Assembly: GCF_014385085.1 (NCBI RefSeq)
Contig: NZ_JACRTD010000003.1
Coordinates: 248,001-312,000 of the forward strand
Length of the DNA: 64,000 bases
Reading direction: 5' to 3'
Source of the DNA: Youxingia wuxianensis
GTDB taxonomy: Bacteria; Bacillota; Clostridia; Oscillospirales; Ruminococcaceae
Part shown: positions 1-8,050 of the stretch, piece by piece
Position numbering within the stretch: position 1 is the first letter of the stretch
How the letters are laid out: each line of letters opens with the position of its first letter
Made by a program: the position numbers and the translations under genes
Notes under the pieces: generated by a model
The model's input: only the letters and a program-made list of their open reading frames with translations
Told to the model about the DNA's origin: nothing
Database searches by the model: none

Positions 1-2
1 TG

Positions 3-395
3 ATTGCCCTTTATGTGATAGCTGCCGCTGTGGCAATGCAGGTTTCTAGGGTAGAGTTTTGCGTATTGGTGCTGACCATTGGAAATGTGCTGGTGATGGA
101 GATGCTCAATACTGCCGTCGAAAAGACGGTGGACCTTTCCAAAACCGGAATTAATCATACAGCGAAAATCGCCAAAGATGTGGCTGCGGGAGCAGTGCTT
201 GTAAGCGCTATAATCAGTATTGTCATCGGTGCTGCGCTGCTGTTGCGTTGGGACAGGCTGTTAACGCTGCTGGGGGTATTGACGGCGGGACCATTTTTCT
301 GGATTGCCCTGGTGATTTCTGCTGTTTTAGCTGTTTGTTTTATTTTTGCGTTTCCTGATTTGGAGGAGCGCACTGTGAAAAAGGAGAGAGAATGA
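3..395 (+). CDS. dgkA: Diacylglycerol/undecaprenol kinase DgkA, 3' part
   Basis: The reading frame is open at the window edge, so the gene begins upstream and only about 130 C-terminal residues are seen. The motif EMLNTAVEKTVDL matches the conserved E..NTAIE..vD active-site segment of the small prokaryotic lipid kinases, which phosphorylate diacylglycerol or, in Gram-positives, undecaprenol. Membrane-spanning stretches precede and follow the motif, as expected for this integral membrane family. The end is a charged KKERE tail. The stop overlaps the era start in an ATGA, so the two are translationally coupled; dgkA-era adjacency is common in Firmicutes. The visible part is longer after the motif than a minimal DgkA, with two further hydrophobic segments, so a PAP2-type fusion or extended form is possible. 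Confidence 0.85.
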   Translation: MALYVIAAAVAMQVSRVEFCVLVLTIGNVLVMEMLNTAVEKTVDLSKTGINHTAKIAKDVAAGAVLVSAIISIVIGAALLLRWDRLLTLLGVLTAGPFFWIALVISAVLAVCFIFAFPDLEERTVKKERE

Positions 396-1303
396 AATAT
401 ACTGAACCAACGTATGATACAAAATCTGCATTTGTAGCTATTGTAGGGCGGCCGAATGTGGGAAAGTCCAGCCTGCTGAACAGTATGGTAGGGGAAAAGG
501 TGGCGATTGTTTCCAATAAACCCCAGACCACCAGAAACCGAATTACCGGAGTATTGACAAAAGACAGCACTCAGTTTGTATTTATTGATACTCCGGGTCT
601 GCATAAGCCTCGTACAAAGTTAAGCGAATACATGGTAAAACAGGTAACAGACAGCGTTGCGGATGTGGATGTGGCAGTGCTGGTGACGGAACCTACGGGG
701 GAAATTACCAAGGCGGAAATGGATTTGATAGAATCTTTTAAATCCATGAGACTGCCTGCGATTTTAGCGATAAATAAGATAGATACCCTTTCCCGGAAAG
801 AATTAATGATGCCCAAAATGCAAGCGTTTTCCCAGCAGTTTGAGTTTGAAGCGCTCATTCCCATCTCTGCGCTTACTGGATATGGGGTAGAGACTATTTT
901 AGATGAATTGGATAAGTTTGCGTCTTCGTCTCCTTTCTTTTTTGAGGAGGACACCCTTACCGATCAACCGGAGAGAGTAATTGTTGCGGAAATCGTACGG
1001 GAAAAGCTCCTTCGCAATATGCGGGATGAGATCCCCCATGGAACAGCTGTTTCTGTGGAAAGTATGAAGGAGAGGGAAAACAGCGATATCATAGATATTG
1101 AGGTGCAGATCTACTGTGAAAAAGATTCGCACAAAGGCATGATTATTGGCAAAGGCGGCGCCATGCTTAAGAAGGTGGCCTCCCAGGCCAGGGAAGATAT
1201 GGAGAGCTTCTTAGGGTGTAAGGTCAATCTTCAGTGCTGGGTAAAAGTTCGGGAGGATTGGCGCAACCGGGAAAATATATTGAAATCCTTTGGTTACAAT
1301 TAA
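392..1303 (+). CDS. era: GTPase Era
   Basis: Era is a GTP-binding protein that binds the 3' end of 16S rRNA and helps 30S subunit maturation. The 303-residue length is typical. The G1 loop GRPNVGKS is at residues 19-26, the G3 motif DTPG at 66-69 and the G4 motif NKID at 128-131. A C-terminal KH RNA-binding domain carries the GxxG loop in GMIIGKGGAMLKK near residue 250. The start overlaps the dgkA stop by four bases. It is followed by a small gene, recO and mutS2 on the same strand, an order common in low-GC Gram-positives. Confidence 0.98.
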   Translation: MKYTEPTYDTKSAFVAIVGRPNVGKSSLLNSMVGEKVAIVSNKPQTTRNRITGVLTKDSTQFVFIDTPGLHKPRTKLSEYMVKQVTDSVADVDVAVLVTEPTGEITKAEMDLIESFKSMRLPAILAINKIDTLSRKELMMPKMQAFSQQFEFEALIPISALTGYGVETILDELDKFASSSPFFFEEDTLTDQPERVIVAEIVREKLLRNMRDEIPHGTAVSVESMKERENSDIIDIEVQIYCEKDSHKGMIIGKGGAMLKKVASQAREDMESFLGCKVNLQCWVKVREDWRNRENILKSFGYN

Positions 1304-1440
1304 TGTTGCGAAAAGGCATCGTCAATTTATTTCATTTGTCAAGCTGTAAATAGTGGAAGGTATGAGATACATTACCACTGATATTGATAGTCACGGAGGA
1401 AAAAATATGACTACTAAGTAAGTTTTACGGAGGCAGTCAT

Positions 1441-1608
1441 ATGGAAAAGAAAAATGAAATGAATGCATATAATATTTTTTTGAACTCCGGTAAGGTAGAA
1501 GACTATCTAAACTATGTGAATATAAAAAAGAATGAACCCCAGTCCCCTTACAGGGACGACACAGGAGAAAACAGTGCATATAACGACGGATGGTATCGTG
1601 CTACGTGA
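1441..1608 (+). CDS. Small conserved-looking protein (55 aa) between era and recO
   Basis: A 55-residue frame starts at ATG 1441 behind a strong ribosome binding site (ACGGAGG, about 7 bases upstream). The protein begins MEKKNEMNAYNIFLNSGKVE and ends NDGWYRAT. It is hydrophilic, with no signal peptide or membrane segment. Small proteins of this kind (YqzL-like, with a F..SG.v.dYL.Y core) occur between era and recO in Firmicutes; membership here is inferred from position and that core. It overlaps the recO start region by 35 bases, which suggests translational coupling. Function is unknown. Confidence 0.7.
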   Translation: MEKKNEMNAYNIFLNSGKVEDYLNYVNIKKNEPQSPYRDDTGENSAYNDGWYRAT

Positions 1609-2326
1609 GCGCGCGATTGAGGATGAAGACAGTATTTTAACGCTGCTGACAAAAGATCGGGGCGTAATAAGCGCTTATGCACGGGGAGCCAGGAAGCTAA
1701 GAGGAAACCTTCGGGTTTCCAGCGAGCTTCTAAGCTACTCGTGCTTTGTGTTGTTTTCAAATAAAGAAAAATATTCCGTTGATAAAGCTGATTTAAATAA
1801 TGTGTTTATGAAAGTACGAGGGGACATATTGAAACTGTCGCTGGCCTCCTACTTATGCCAGCTGACGGGGGAAGTAGCCCCCAGGGAAGAAAATGCGCAG
1901 GAATATCTGCGGCTGCTCCTGAACAGCTTATATTTTTTGGACAGTGATAAACGTACCTGTGAGTTTATCAAGCCTTTGTATGAGCTGCGGATAATGACTA
2001 TGGCAGGGTATATGCCCAACCTAGTGGCCTGTTGTGAATGCGCCTCTTTCGAGAAGGCGGAAATGTATTTTTTGCCGCTGACTTCTCAGCTTATCTGTGG
2101 GGACTGTGTGAAAAATTTACCGGAAAATCAAATAAAATATCTGCTTAATCCAGGGGTTCTGGCCGCGATGAGGCATATTATTTATGCAGGAGATGAAAAG
2201 TTATTTAACTTTACACTATCCTCACCTTTGCTTAAGCAATTAAATCAGATCTCTCAGGAGTATATCAAATGCCACCTGGAGAAGAAATTCGATACGCTGG
2301 ACTTCTACCTGACTATGTCGGATTGA
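1574..2326 (+). CDS. recO: DNA repair protein RecO
   Basis: RecO loads RecA onto SSB-coated single-stranded DNA in the RecFOR recombination pathway. The N-terminal OB-fold begins with HITTDGIVLRER, a typical RecO start. A zinc site is visible in the C-terminal half as CCEC...CGDC around residues 155-190. I choose GTG 1574 (250 aa) because AGGAG lies six bases before it and the family starts here; an ATG at 1532 would add an unrelated 14-residue leader lying inside the preceding small gene. mutS2 follows after 31 bases. Confidence 0.93.
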   Translation: MHITTDGIVLRERAIEDEDSILTLLTKDRGVISAYARGARKLRGNLRVSSELLSYSCFVLFSNKEKYSVDKADLNNVFMKVRGDILKLSLASYLCQLTGEVAPREENAQEYLRLLLNSLYFLDSDKRTCEFIKPLYELRIMTMAGYMPNLVACCECASFEKAEMYFLPLTSQLICGDCVKNLPENQIKYLLNPGVLAAMRHIIYAGDEKLFNFTLSSPLLKQLNQISQEYIKCHLEKKFDTLDFYLTMSD

Positions 2327-2357
2327 AGCCGGCGTCCTTTTTAGAAAAGGAGGACAT

Positions 2358-4736
2358 ATGGACAAATATTGTAAAGCTTTAGAACTTGACAAGGTTCTTG
2401 TGAAATTAGCGGACTTTTGTTCCTGCGAAGATGGAAAAACGCTTGCTTTAAATATAGAGCCGCTGACAGAAACAGAAGAGGTAAAGGCGTTATTGGAGAA
2501 AACGGTCGATGCCAATACTCTGACCAACCGATATGGAACGCCGTCGGTGGGATCGCTTATAAACTGTACTGCTTGCTTAAGACGGGCGCAGGTAGGTTCC
2601 CGTCTTACGATGAAAGAACTACTGGATGTGGCAAGGATCCTCAGCAGCATCGATACTATCGACCGCTGGCACCGTCAGTTGGAAGAAAAACCCGCCAGCT
2701 TGGAATTTTTGCTGGATTCGGTGGTGGCTTTGCCGAACCTTTACCGGGAAATTACCTCTGCGGTTCTTTCGGAAGAAGAAATAGCGGATAAGGCAAGCCC
2801 GGAGCTTGCGGATATTCGGCGGAAAATCCGCGCCGCCGGCTCCAAGGCCCGAGAAGTGTTGGACAAGATGGTCCGATCCACTACCTATCAGAAGTATTTG
2901 CAGGAGAGCATTATTACTATGCGCGACGGCCGCTTTGTGGTACCGGTGAAAACGGAATACCGCAATGAAGTGAAAGGTTTGATTCATGATACTTCCAGCA
3001 GCGGCGCTACGGTGTTTATTGAGCCGGTTGGGGTGGTGGAGGCCAACAATGAAATTCGGATTTTACAGAACAAAGAAAAAGTAGAGATCGACCGTATTTT
3101 ATCCGAACTTTCCGCTCAGGTAGGCGGCTGCTGCGACAGTATTCTGGGAAGCTATGAGGCTATGGTGGAATTGGATCTTTATTTTGCCAAAAGCCGTATG
3201 GCGGATGCGATGAAGGCATCCGTTCCTCATATCAACCAGCAAGGAATAATAAACCTGCATCATGCACGGCATCCGCTCATCGACGCGGAAAAAGTGGTTC
3301 CTATTGATATTCGTCTGGGGGAAGATTTTGATACTTTGGTGGTAACCGGCCCCAATACGGGCGGTAAAACAGTGGCGATCAAAACGTTAGGGCTTTTGGT
3401 GTTGATGGCGCAATGTGGTTTGATGCTGCCGGTTGCCGACAACAGTACCGTGCCAGTATTTGAAAAGGTGCTGGTAGATATTGGAGACGAGCAGAGCATT
3501 GAGCAAAGCCTTTCTACTTTCTCCGCTCATATGACCAATATCATCCAAATTTTACAGCAGGCGGACGAACGCTCGTTGGTGTTATTGGATGAACTGGGGG
3601 CGGGGACCGATCCGGTAGAAGGAGCGGCTTTGGCAGTAGCGATTATTGAACAGATTCGCTTTCAGCAGGCGAAGGTGATAGCGACTACTCATTATGCAGA
3701 AATCAAAATGTATGCATTAAATACGGAGGGTGTGGAAAATGCCAGTTGTGAGTTTGATGTAGCAACTCTGCGCCCCACCTACCGGCTTTTGACCGGCGTG
3801 CCGGGACGCTCCAACGCGTTTGCTATCAGTGAACGGTTAGGACTTTCCCAGCAGGTAATCGAAAATGCCAAAGAGCATGTTTCTAATGAAAACGCTCGGT
3901 TTGAGGATGTAGTCAGCCAGCTGGAAGCTACCCGGCAGCAGTTGGAGCAGGAGCGTCAACTGGCCCAAAGCCAGCGGCAGAAAGCGCAGCAGAACCGTCA
4001 GCAGGCGGATGCTTTACGCAAAAAAATGGAGGAAGAAAAAGAACGGGAGATCGAACGGGCAAGAACTCAGGCGAGGTCTATTGTAGAACAGGTAAACTTT
4101 CAGGCGCAAAAATTGCTGGATGAACTGGAGGAAATCCGCAAGAAAAAAGACAGTGAAAACTTCGCCGATATGGCTTCAAAAGCCAAAGTCGCCTTTAAAG
4201 CAAATATGCGAAAGCTGCAGGATTTGGCGGACCCGGTAACTAAAAAAACAGGGGAATATAAACCGCCCAGACCAATCCGCCGGGGGGATATTGTCCAGCT
4301 GGCGGGGTTAAATAAGGAAGGAACCGTTCTTTCCAACCCGGATGGACAAGGGTATGTTAGCGTTCAGGCAGGAATTATGAAAACCAAAGTCCATCAGTCC
4401 GAACTGCGTCTGGTAGATTTAAAGGACAAAAAAGTGACTATAAATAATTCTGGAGTTTCCACCAGAAACGTAACATCCAAGGCGCAGCGGGAAGTGAAAA
4501 CAGAGATTGACCTTCGCGGAATGACTGCGGACGAAGCGCTCATGGAATTAGATCGGTATATTGACAGCAGTGTACTTTCCGGGGTGACAACCATTACCAT
4601 CATTCATGGAAAGGGCACCGGCGCTTTGCGTGCGGCGGTACATCAGCGGCTGCGAAAGCATAAGAATATCAAATCCTTCCGTCTTGGAACATATGGGGAA
4701 GGGGAAGCGGGCGTAACTGTTGCGGAGATTAAATAG
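2358..4736 (+). CDS. mutS2: Endonuclease MutS2
   Basis: MutS2 is a MutS-family ATPase with a C-terminal Smr domain. It is linked to suppression of recombination and to rescue of collided ribosomes, not to mismatch repair. The 792-residue length is typical. The Walker A motif TGPNTGGKT is near residue 330 and the Walker B VLLDELGAGTDP near 408. A long Gln/Arg/Lys-rich coiled coil covers about 510-620. The Smr domain fills the last 80 residues, with IDLRGMTADEA and the conserved IHGKGTGALR. It starts with AGGAGG spaced well from ATG 2358. It closes the era-recO-mutS2 run. Confidence 0.96.
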   Translation: MDKYCKALELDKVLVKLADFCSCEDGKTLALNIEPLTETEEVKALLEKTVDANTLTNRYGTPSVGSLINCTACLRRAQVGSRLTMKELLDVARILSSIDTIDRWHRQLEEKPASLEFLLDSVVALPNLYREITSAVLSEEEIADKASPELADIRRKIRAAGSKAREVLDKMVRSTTYQKYLQESIITMRDGRFVVPVKTEYRNEVKGLIHDTSSSGATVFIEPVGVVEANNEIRILQNKEKVEIDRILSELSAQVGGCCDSILGSYEAMVELDLYFAKSRMADAMKASVPHINQQGIINLHHARHPLIDAEKVVPIDIRLGEDFDTLVVTGPNTGGKTVAIKTLGLLVLMAQCGLMLPVADNSTVPVFEKVLVDIGDEQSIEQSLSTFSAHMTNIIQILQQADERSLVLLDELGAGTDPVEGAALAVAIIEQIRFQQAKVIATTHYAEIKMYALNTEGVENASCEFDVATLRPTYRLLTGVPGRSNAFAISERLGLSQQVIENAKEHVSNENARFEDVVSQLEATRQQLEQERQLAQSQRQKAQQNRQQADALRKKMEEEKEREIERARTQARSIVEQVNFQAQKLLDELEEIRKKKDSENFADMASKAKVAFKANMRKLQDLADPVTKKTGEYKPPRPIRRGDIVQLAGLNKEGTVLSNPDGQGYVSVQAGIMKTKVHQSELRLVDLKDKKVTINNSGVSTRNVTSKAQREVKTEIDLRGMTADEALMELDRYIDSSVLSGVTTITIIHGKGTGALRAAVHQRLRKHKNIKSFRLGTYGEGEAGVTVAEIK

Positions 4737-4848
4737 AAATCTTAAAATATACCTATTTGATGTACTTTACTTGCCTTGCGCTTTATGTTATTATTAATAT
4801 GGTTAATTGTTTAAATTTACATTGAGATAGATAGGAGTAGATGAGCTT

Positions 4849-5148
4849 ATGGCAGAAAAAGTGACTAAGGCGGGATCGCTTACGTTTAAAGGAAAACCCC
4901 TGGTGCGAAGCGGAAATACGATTTATTATGGGGATATGGCGGAAAAGTATGTGGCCATGATTCAGATTTTGGATACCGCACCTTTTAAGGAGATGCAGCT
5001 CCCTTCCAAAGTTTCTGTACAGATTTGGTCCACTGATGATGAACTTCGCATGAAGGACCGGATTATTAAGAAAACAGAGAAAAACAATTTGTACGATGCG
5101 ATGAATATCGCCTCCATCTGGTTGGAGCGCCAGCTGGAACAAAAGTAA
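4849..5148 (+). CDS. Uncharacterised 99-aa soluble protein
   Basis: I do not recognise this protein. It is a charged 99-residue protein without signal peptide, membrane segment or cysteines. The N-terminal half looks like beta strands (SLTFKGKPLVRSGNTIYYGD) and the C-terminal half ends in an amphipathic helix (YDAMNIASIWLERQL). An AT-rich 110-bp gap after mutS2 suggests its own promoter. The ribosome binding site is TAGGAG. A hairpin terminator follows. A single-domain housekeeping role is possible but nothing in the sequence names it. Confidence 0.75.
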   Translation: MAEKVTKAGSLTFKGKPLVRSGNTIYYGDMAEKYVAMIQILDTAPFKEMQLPSKVSVQIWSTDDELRMKDRIIKKTEKNNLYDAMNIASIWLERQLEQK

Positions 5149-5191
5149 ATAAAAAAAGCCCGCGCTTAAAGTGAACGGGGTATAAAACAGA

Positions 5192-5231
5192 AAAACATCC
5201 TGTCCGATAGTAATATCAGACAGGATGTTTT
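5192..5231. terminator. Bidirectional hairpin terminator
   Basis: A perfect 13-bp inverted repeat (AAAACATCCTGTC at 5192-5204 and its complement at 5219-5231) is flanked by A and T runs on both sides. It lies between the convergent ends of the 99-aa gene and the small minus-strand membrane gene, so it can end both transcripts. Confidence 0.8.
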
Positions 5232-5253
5232 GCGCTATGCAAGAAAACGAGAC

Positions 5254-5403
5254 TTAACGATCCCTATCATTCATAAAAAAACCAATCAGAACAATCACTA
5301 TTCCGAGGACCCCACCGCACCAGCCAAAAAAATTCATTGTAGAAATGGCAATTCCGAGTAAAATTATTGCAATTCCCAATAGCATGATTTTTATACGATT
5401 CAT
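5254..5403 (-). CDS. Small two-helix membrane protein (49 aa)
   Basis: A 49-residue minus-strand frame starts at ATG 5403 with a good ribosome binding site (CAGGAGA, about seven bases upstream). The product has two hydrophobic segments, roughly residues 5-20 and 26-44, joined by NFFGWCGG, and ends in the charged tail NDRDR. It looks like a small inner-membrane protein. No family is recognised and no function can be given. It converges on the terminator at 5192-5231. Confidence 0.6.
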   Translation of the reverse strand: MNRIKIMLLGIAIILLGIAISTMNFFGWCGGVLGIVIVLIGFFMNDRDR

Positions 5404-5568
5404 GGCTCAATCTCCTGATAAATTGTAAGTTTTTAAATAGATTTATATTGTTTTTTGCCATATAAACAAAGAACGTGGGATTTGTTAACGATGGGAAAAG
5501 TTGCTCACTGTTGACGAGGACGGACAGCTTTGCTGCTTTTTCACTTATTCGCCCCAATAAACAGAAGA

Positions 5569-5808
5569 TTACCGTTTTAACTTATTTCCGAGGATAACTT
5601 TTATCACCACGCAAATTAGCAGGACAATAATCAATGCAATTCCAGTGATCTGAATGCTGAGATACCATGGAGCCGATTGCATGACATATAAATCTGGATT
5701 TTTTTTGTAATCTAGATATTTAAAAACCGCACTGCCAATAAAAACACCAGTAAAGCTTCCCATAAGTATGTTGATAAAATAATTTATCTTTTTAAGCATT
5801 TTCCTCAC
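5569..5808 (-). CDS. Small membrane protein (79 aa)
   Basis: The 79-residue product has a basic N-terminus (MRKMLKKINYF), a first hydrophobic segment near residues 12-28, a polar exposed loop (KYLDYKKNPDLYVMQSAPWY), and a second membrane helix near 50-72 before a basic tail (GNKLKR). This two-helix layout with a YKKNP.LY..QSAPWY loop recurs in small clostridial membrane proteins of unknown function as far as I recall. The ribosome binding site is AGAGGTGAGG. It is separated from the two-component system by 137 bases. Confidence 0.7.
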   Translation of the reverse strand: MRKMLKKINYFINILMGSFTGVFIGSAVFKYLDYKKNPDLYVMQSAPWYLSIQITGIALIIVLLICVVIKVILGNKLKR

Positions 5809-5945
5809 CTCTGAAAATCCGGAGTTATCCCACGGATAAATTATACTCTATTTCCACATCAATTGTCCAATCAATTAAAAGCACATGCTTTAATAGCTCT
5901 TTGAAAATCCCCATTGTCATTACAAGCAATCAATTCCACTAAGTT

Positions 5946-7244
5946 TTATTCTCTGGGAAGGGAGAGCACAAAAGTACTGCCGCCTCCGGGAGTATCTTCC
6001 GCCAAAAGCTTTCCGCGATGAAGAGCGGCAATCTCCCGGGCGATACAAAGCCCAAGGCCATAGTGGTCCTTTTTGCTTCGGGAAGAATCCACACGGTAAA
6101 ACCGCTGAAAGATCGCTTCTTTCAGTTCGTTTGGTATACCTGGACCATTGTCAATCACTCGGATTTGGATAGATTTGTGATATCGAGTCAAAGTTAAAAC
6201 GATTTTTCCCCCTTCAGGGGTATAACTTATCGCATTGTCCAGTAAAATGGAAAGCACCTGATCGATGCGGAGAATATCGCACCGGCATTTTGGAAGGGGA
6301 GTGTCTGGCAGGACGGAAGTAATGGAAATTTTTTTCTTCTCCGCTATAGGTTCAAAATGCTCCGCCGCACTTAGCACCAGAGTTTCCATCTCCGCTTCTT
6401 CCCAATGTACGGGCCAAGTGCCGCTGTCTGCTCCTGCAAGAGTAAGCATATCAGCGATCAGTTGGGACATGCGCCGGCATTCTTCTGTGATAGTTTGTGA
6501 AAAGCGCTGGGCTTGTGTTAGGGAGGCGCTTTCCATGGCGGAAATACTTGCTTGAATAACCGCTAAAGGAGAACGCAGTTCATGGGAGGCGGCAGAAACA
6601 AACTCTATCTGACGTTTCCGGCTTTCCTCCACCGGTTTGATCGCCCTGGCAGTAAATAGCCAGGCAAACAGCCCAAGAAAAAAGATAGAAAGCAGGGTCA
6701 AACCCAAAAAAGTCCAAAAAAGATAGAAAATCTGCTGTTCATCTTTGATTTGGGATTTCACAATCGTAATCCCAATCCATCCCTTAGAAAGAGGAACAGA
6801 GGCTACGGCGCCGTAATATTTTTGGCCGGTATAATCTACAAATTCAAAATTTACTTGCTGTGCTTGCAGGTGGGAATCCGGCGGACGGCGCACATCAAAA
6901 TTAAATTCCTCCAAAGCGGTTTGGTAAGCTTTTGCGAAAAGCTGAGTGCGTATTTCTCCTTGTTTATTTTTGCTGTAAAGGATCGGGATGCCTTTATCCA
7001 TAATATCGATCATCAAATTGCCATTGGCTTCCGTTTGAGAAAGCCAGGTATGATCAATAAACGTTTGGCTCTGCAGATGAAATAGGATAGAATTCATATC
7101 GCTTAAAAAGGAAGCCTGAGCCCGATGAGTCAGCTGGCTTTGAGAGATATAAAAAGCCCCCCAAGCCATCCCCGCCAGGATAATTCCCGTAATAAGCGTA
7201 CAGATCACGGTAAGGCGTATACGAAGTCGTTTAAACATGGGCAC
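5946..7244 (-). CDS. Two-component sensor histidine kinase
   Basis: This is a membrane sensor kinase of the classical HisKA/HATPase_c type, 432 aa. A first membrane helix spans about residues 9-30, an extracytoplasmic sensing domain runs to about 175, and a second helix lies at about 178-200. The H box SAASHELRSPL places the phosphorylated His near residue 221. The N box contains LLDNAISYTPEGG, and the G1 motif is VIDNGPGIP. The start overlaps the end of the response regulator gene by 14 bases, so the two are co-translated. The pair is divergent from the transporter operon at 8051, which it plausibly controls; that link is inference. Confidence 0.95.
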   Translation of the reverse strand: MPMFKRLRIRLTVICTLITGIILAGMAWGAFYISQSQLTHRAQASFLSDMNSILFHLQSQTFIDHTWLSQTEANGNLMIDIMDKGIPILYSKNKQGEIRTQLFAKAYQTALEEFNFDVRRPPDSHLQAQQVNFEFVDYTGQKYYGAVASVPLSKGWIGITIVKSQIKDEQQIFYLFWTFLGLTLLSIFFLGLFAWLFTARAIKPVEESRKRQIEFVSAASHELRSPLAVIQASISAMESASLTQAQRFSQTITEECRRMSQLIADMLTLAGADSGTWPVHWEEAEMETLVLSAAEHFEPIAEKKKISITSVLPDTPLPKCRCDILRIDQVLSILLDNAISYTPEGGKIVLTLTRYHKSIQIRVIDNGPGIPNELKEAIFQRFYRVDSSRSKKDHYGLGLCIAREIAALHRGKLLAEDTPGGGSTFVLSLPRE

Positions 7245-7911
7245 CCTCCAATTGATATCCTACTCCCCGTATGGTTTTGATTTGAAGGAGACTTCCCACG
7301 GACTTCAGTCTCCGGCGCAGGAAATGGATATAGTTGTCCAAATTTCCGTCCTCCACTGGAGCGTCTGGTCCCCATACCCGGGAGAAAAGCACGCTGCGAG
7401 GAAGAATTTGTCCTGGATTTTTAATCAACACTTCGAAAAGATCCGCTTCCCGTTTGGAAAGGGTACAATTACCGCAAATACCTTGTAAGGTTTTAGCGGC
7501 GCTGTCAAAGACAATATCCCCAAAAGAAACAATATCGCTGCTTTCCCAGGTGCGCGGGCGGCGTTTCATCGCCCGGATACGGGCCAACAGTTCCTGCATA
7601 TCGAAAGGCTTTACCAGATAATCATCCGCACCGCAATCCAGTCCTTCTACCCGCTGTTCAATACTCCCTAAAGCGGTCATCAAAAGAACTGGAGTCATAA
7701 TCCCTTTTAGACGCATTTGGGTAAGCACCTGCAGTCCATCCATGGAAGGAAGCATCCGGTCCAGAAGAATAAGATCGTGGGCCTGCTGGGTAATCCAGCG
7801 CAGACCATCGTCCCCATCGTGGCACACGTCAACGGTAAACCCTTCCTGCTGCAGCCGGAAACCAACGGCTTCACACAGTTTTTCATCGTCTTCTATCATA
7901 AGAATACGCAT
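7231..7911 (-). CDS. OmpR/PhoB-family response regulator
   Basis: The receiver domain (residues 1-115) has the acidic pair D8-D9, the phospho-acceptor D51 in LILLDRMLP and the conserved K101 in LVKPF. A winged-helix DNA-binding domain of the OmpR type follows, ending VKTIRGVGYQLE-like (KTIRGVGYQLEGAHV). The length of 226 aa is typical. It is the first gene of a two-gene operon with the kinase downstream. Its start faces the transporter operon across a 139-bp intergenic region holding a large imperfect dyad, a likely binding site. Confidence 0.96.
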   Translation of the reverse strand: MRILMIEDDEKLCEAVGFRLQQEGFTVDVCHDGDDGLRWITQQAHDLILLDRMLPSMDGLQVLTQMRLKGIMTPVLLMTALGSIEQRVEGLDCGADDYLVKPFDMQELLARIRAMKRRPRTWESSDIVSFGDIVFDSAAKTLQGICGNCTLSKREADLFEVLIKNPGQILPRSVLFSRVWGPDAPVEDGNLDNYIHFLRRRLKSVGSLLQIKTIRGVGYQLEGAHV

Positions 7912-7946
7912 GTGTTCACTACCTTACTTATTTATTAGTGTCAGTA

Positions 7947-8007
7947 TACCATAGAAATCTAAAAACTTTCTTTAAAATTTCCAGAAAGTTTAGAGATTAT
8001 CATGGTA
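7947..8007. promoter_or_regulatory. Imperfect inverted repeat in divergent promoter region
   Basis: Two 25-base arms (7947-7971 and 7983-8007) match as reverse complements at 20 of 25 positions around an 11-base AT-rich centre. The outer TACCAT and inner AAACTTTCT blocks match exactly. The dyad lies midway between the response regulator start (7911) and the lipoprotein gene start (8051). It is a candidate operator for the response regulator serving both transcripts; this role is inferred from position and symmetry. Confidence 0.55.
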
Positions 8008-8050
8008 AGGTGATAGCTGGAAAGACTATTACTAAAATGTTGGAGGATAA

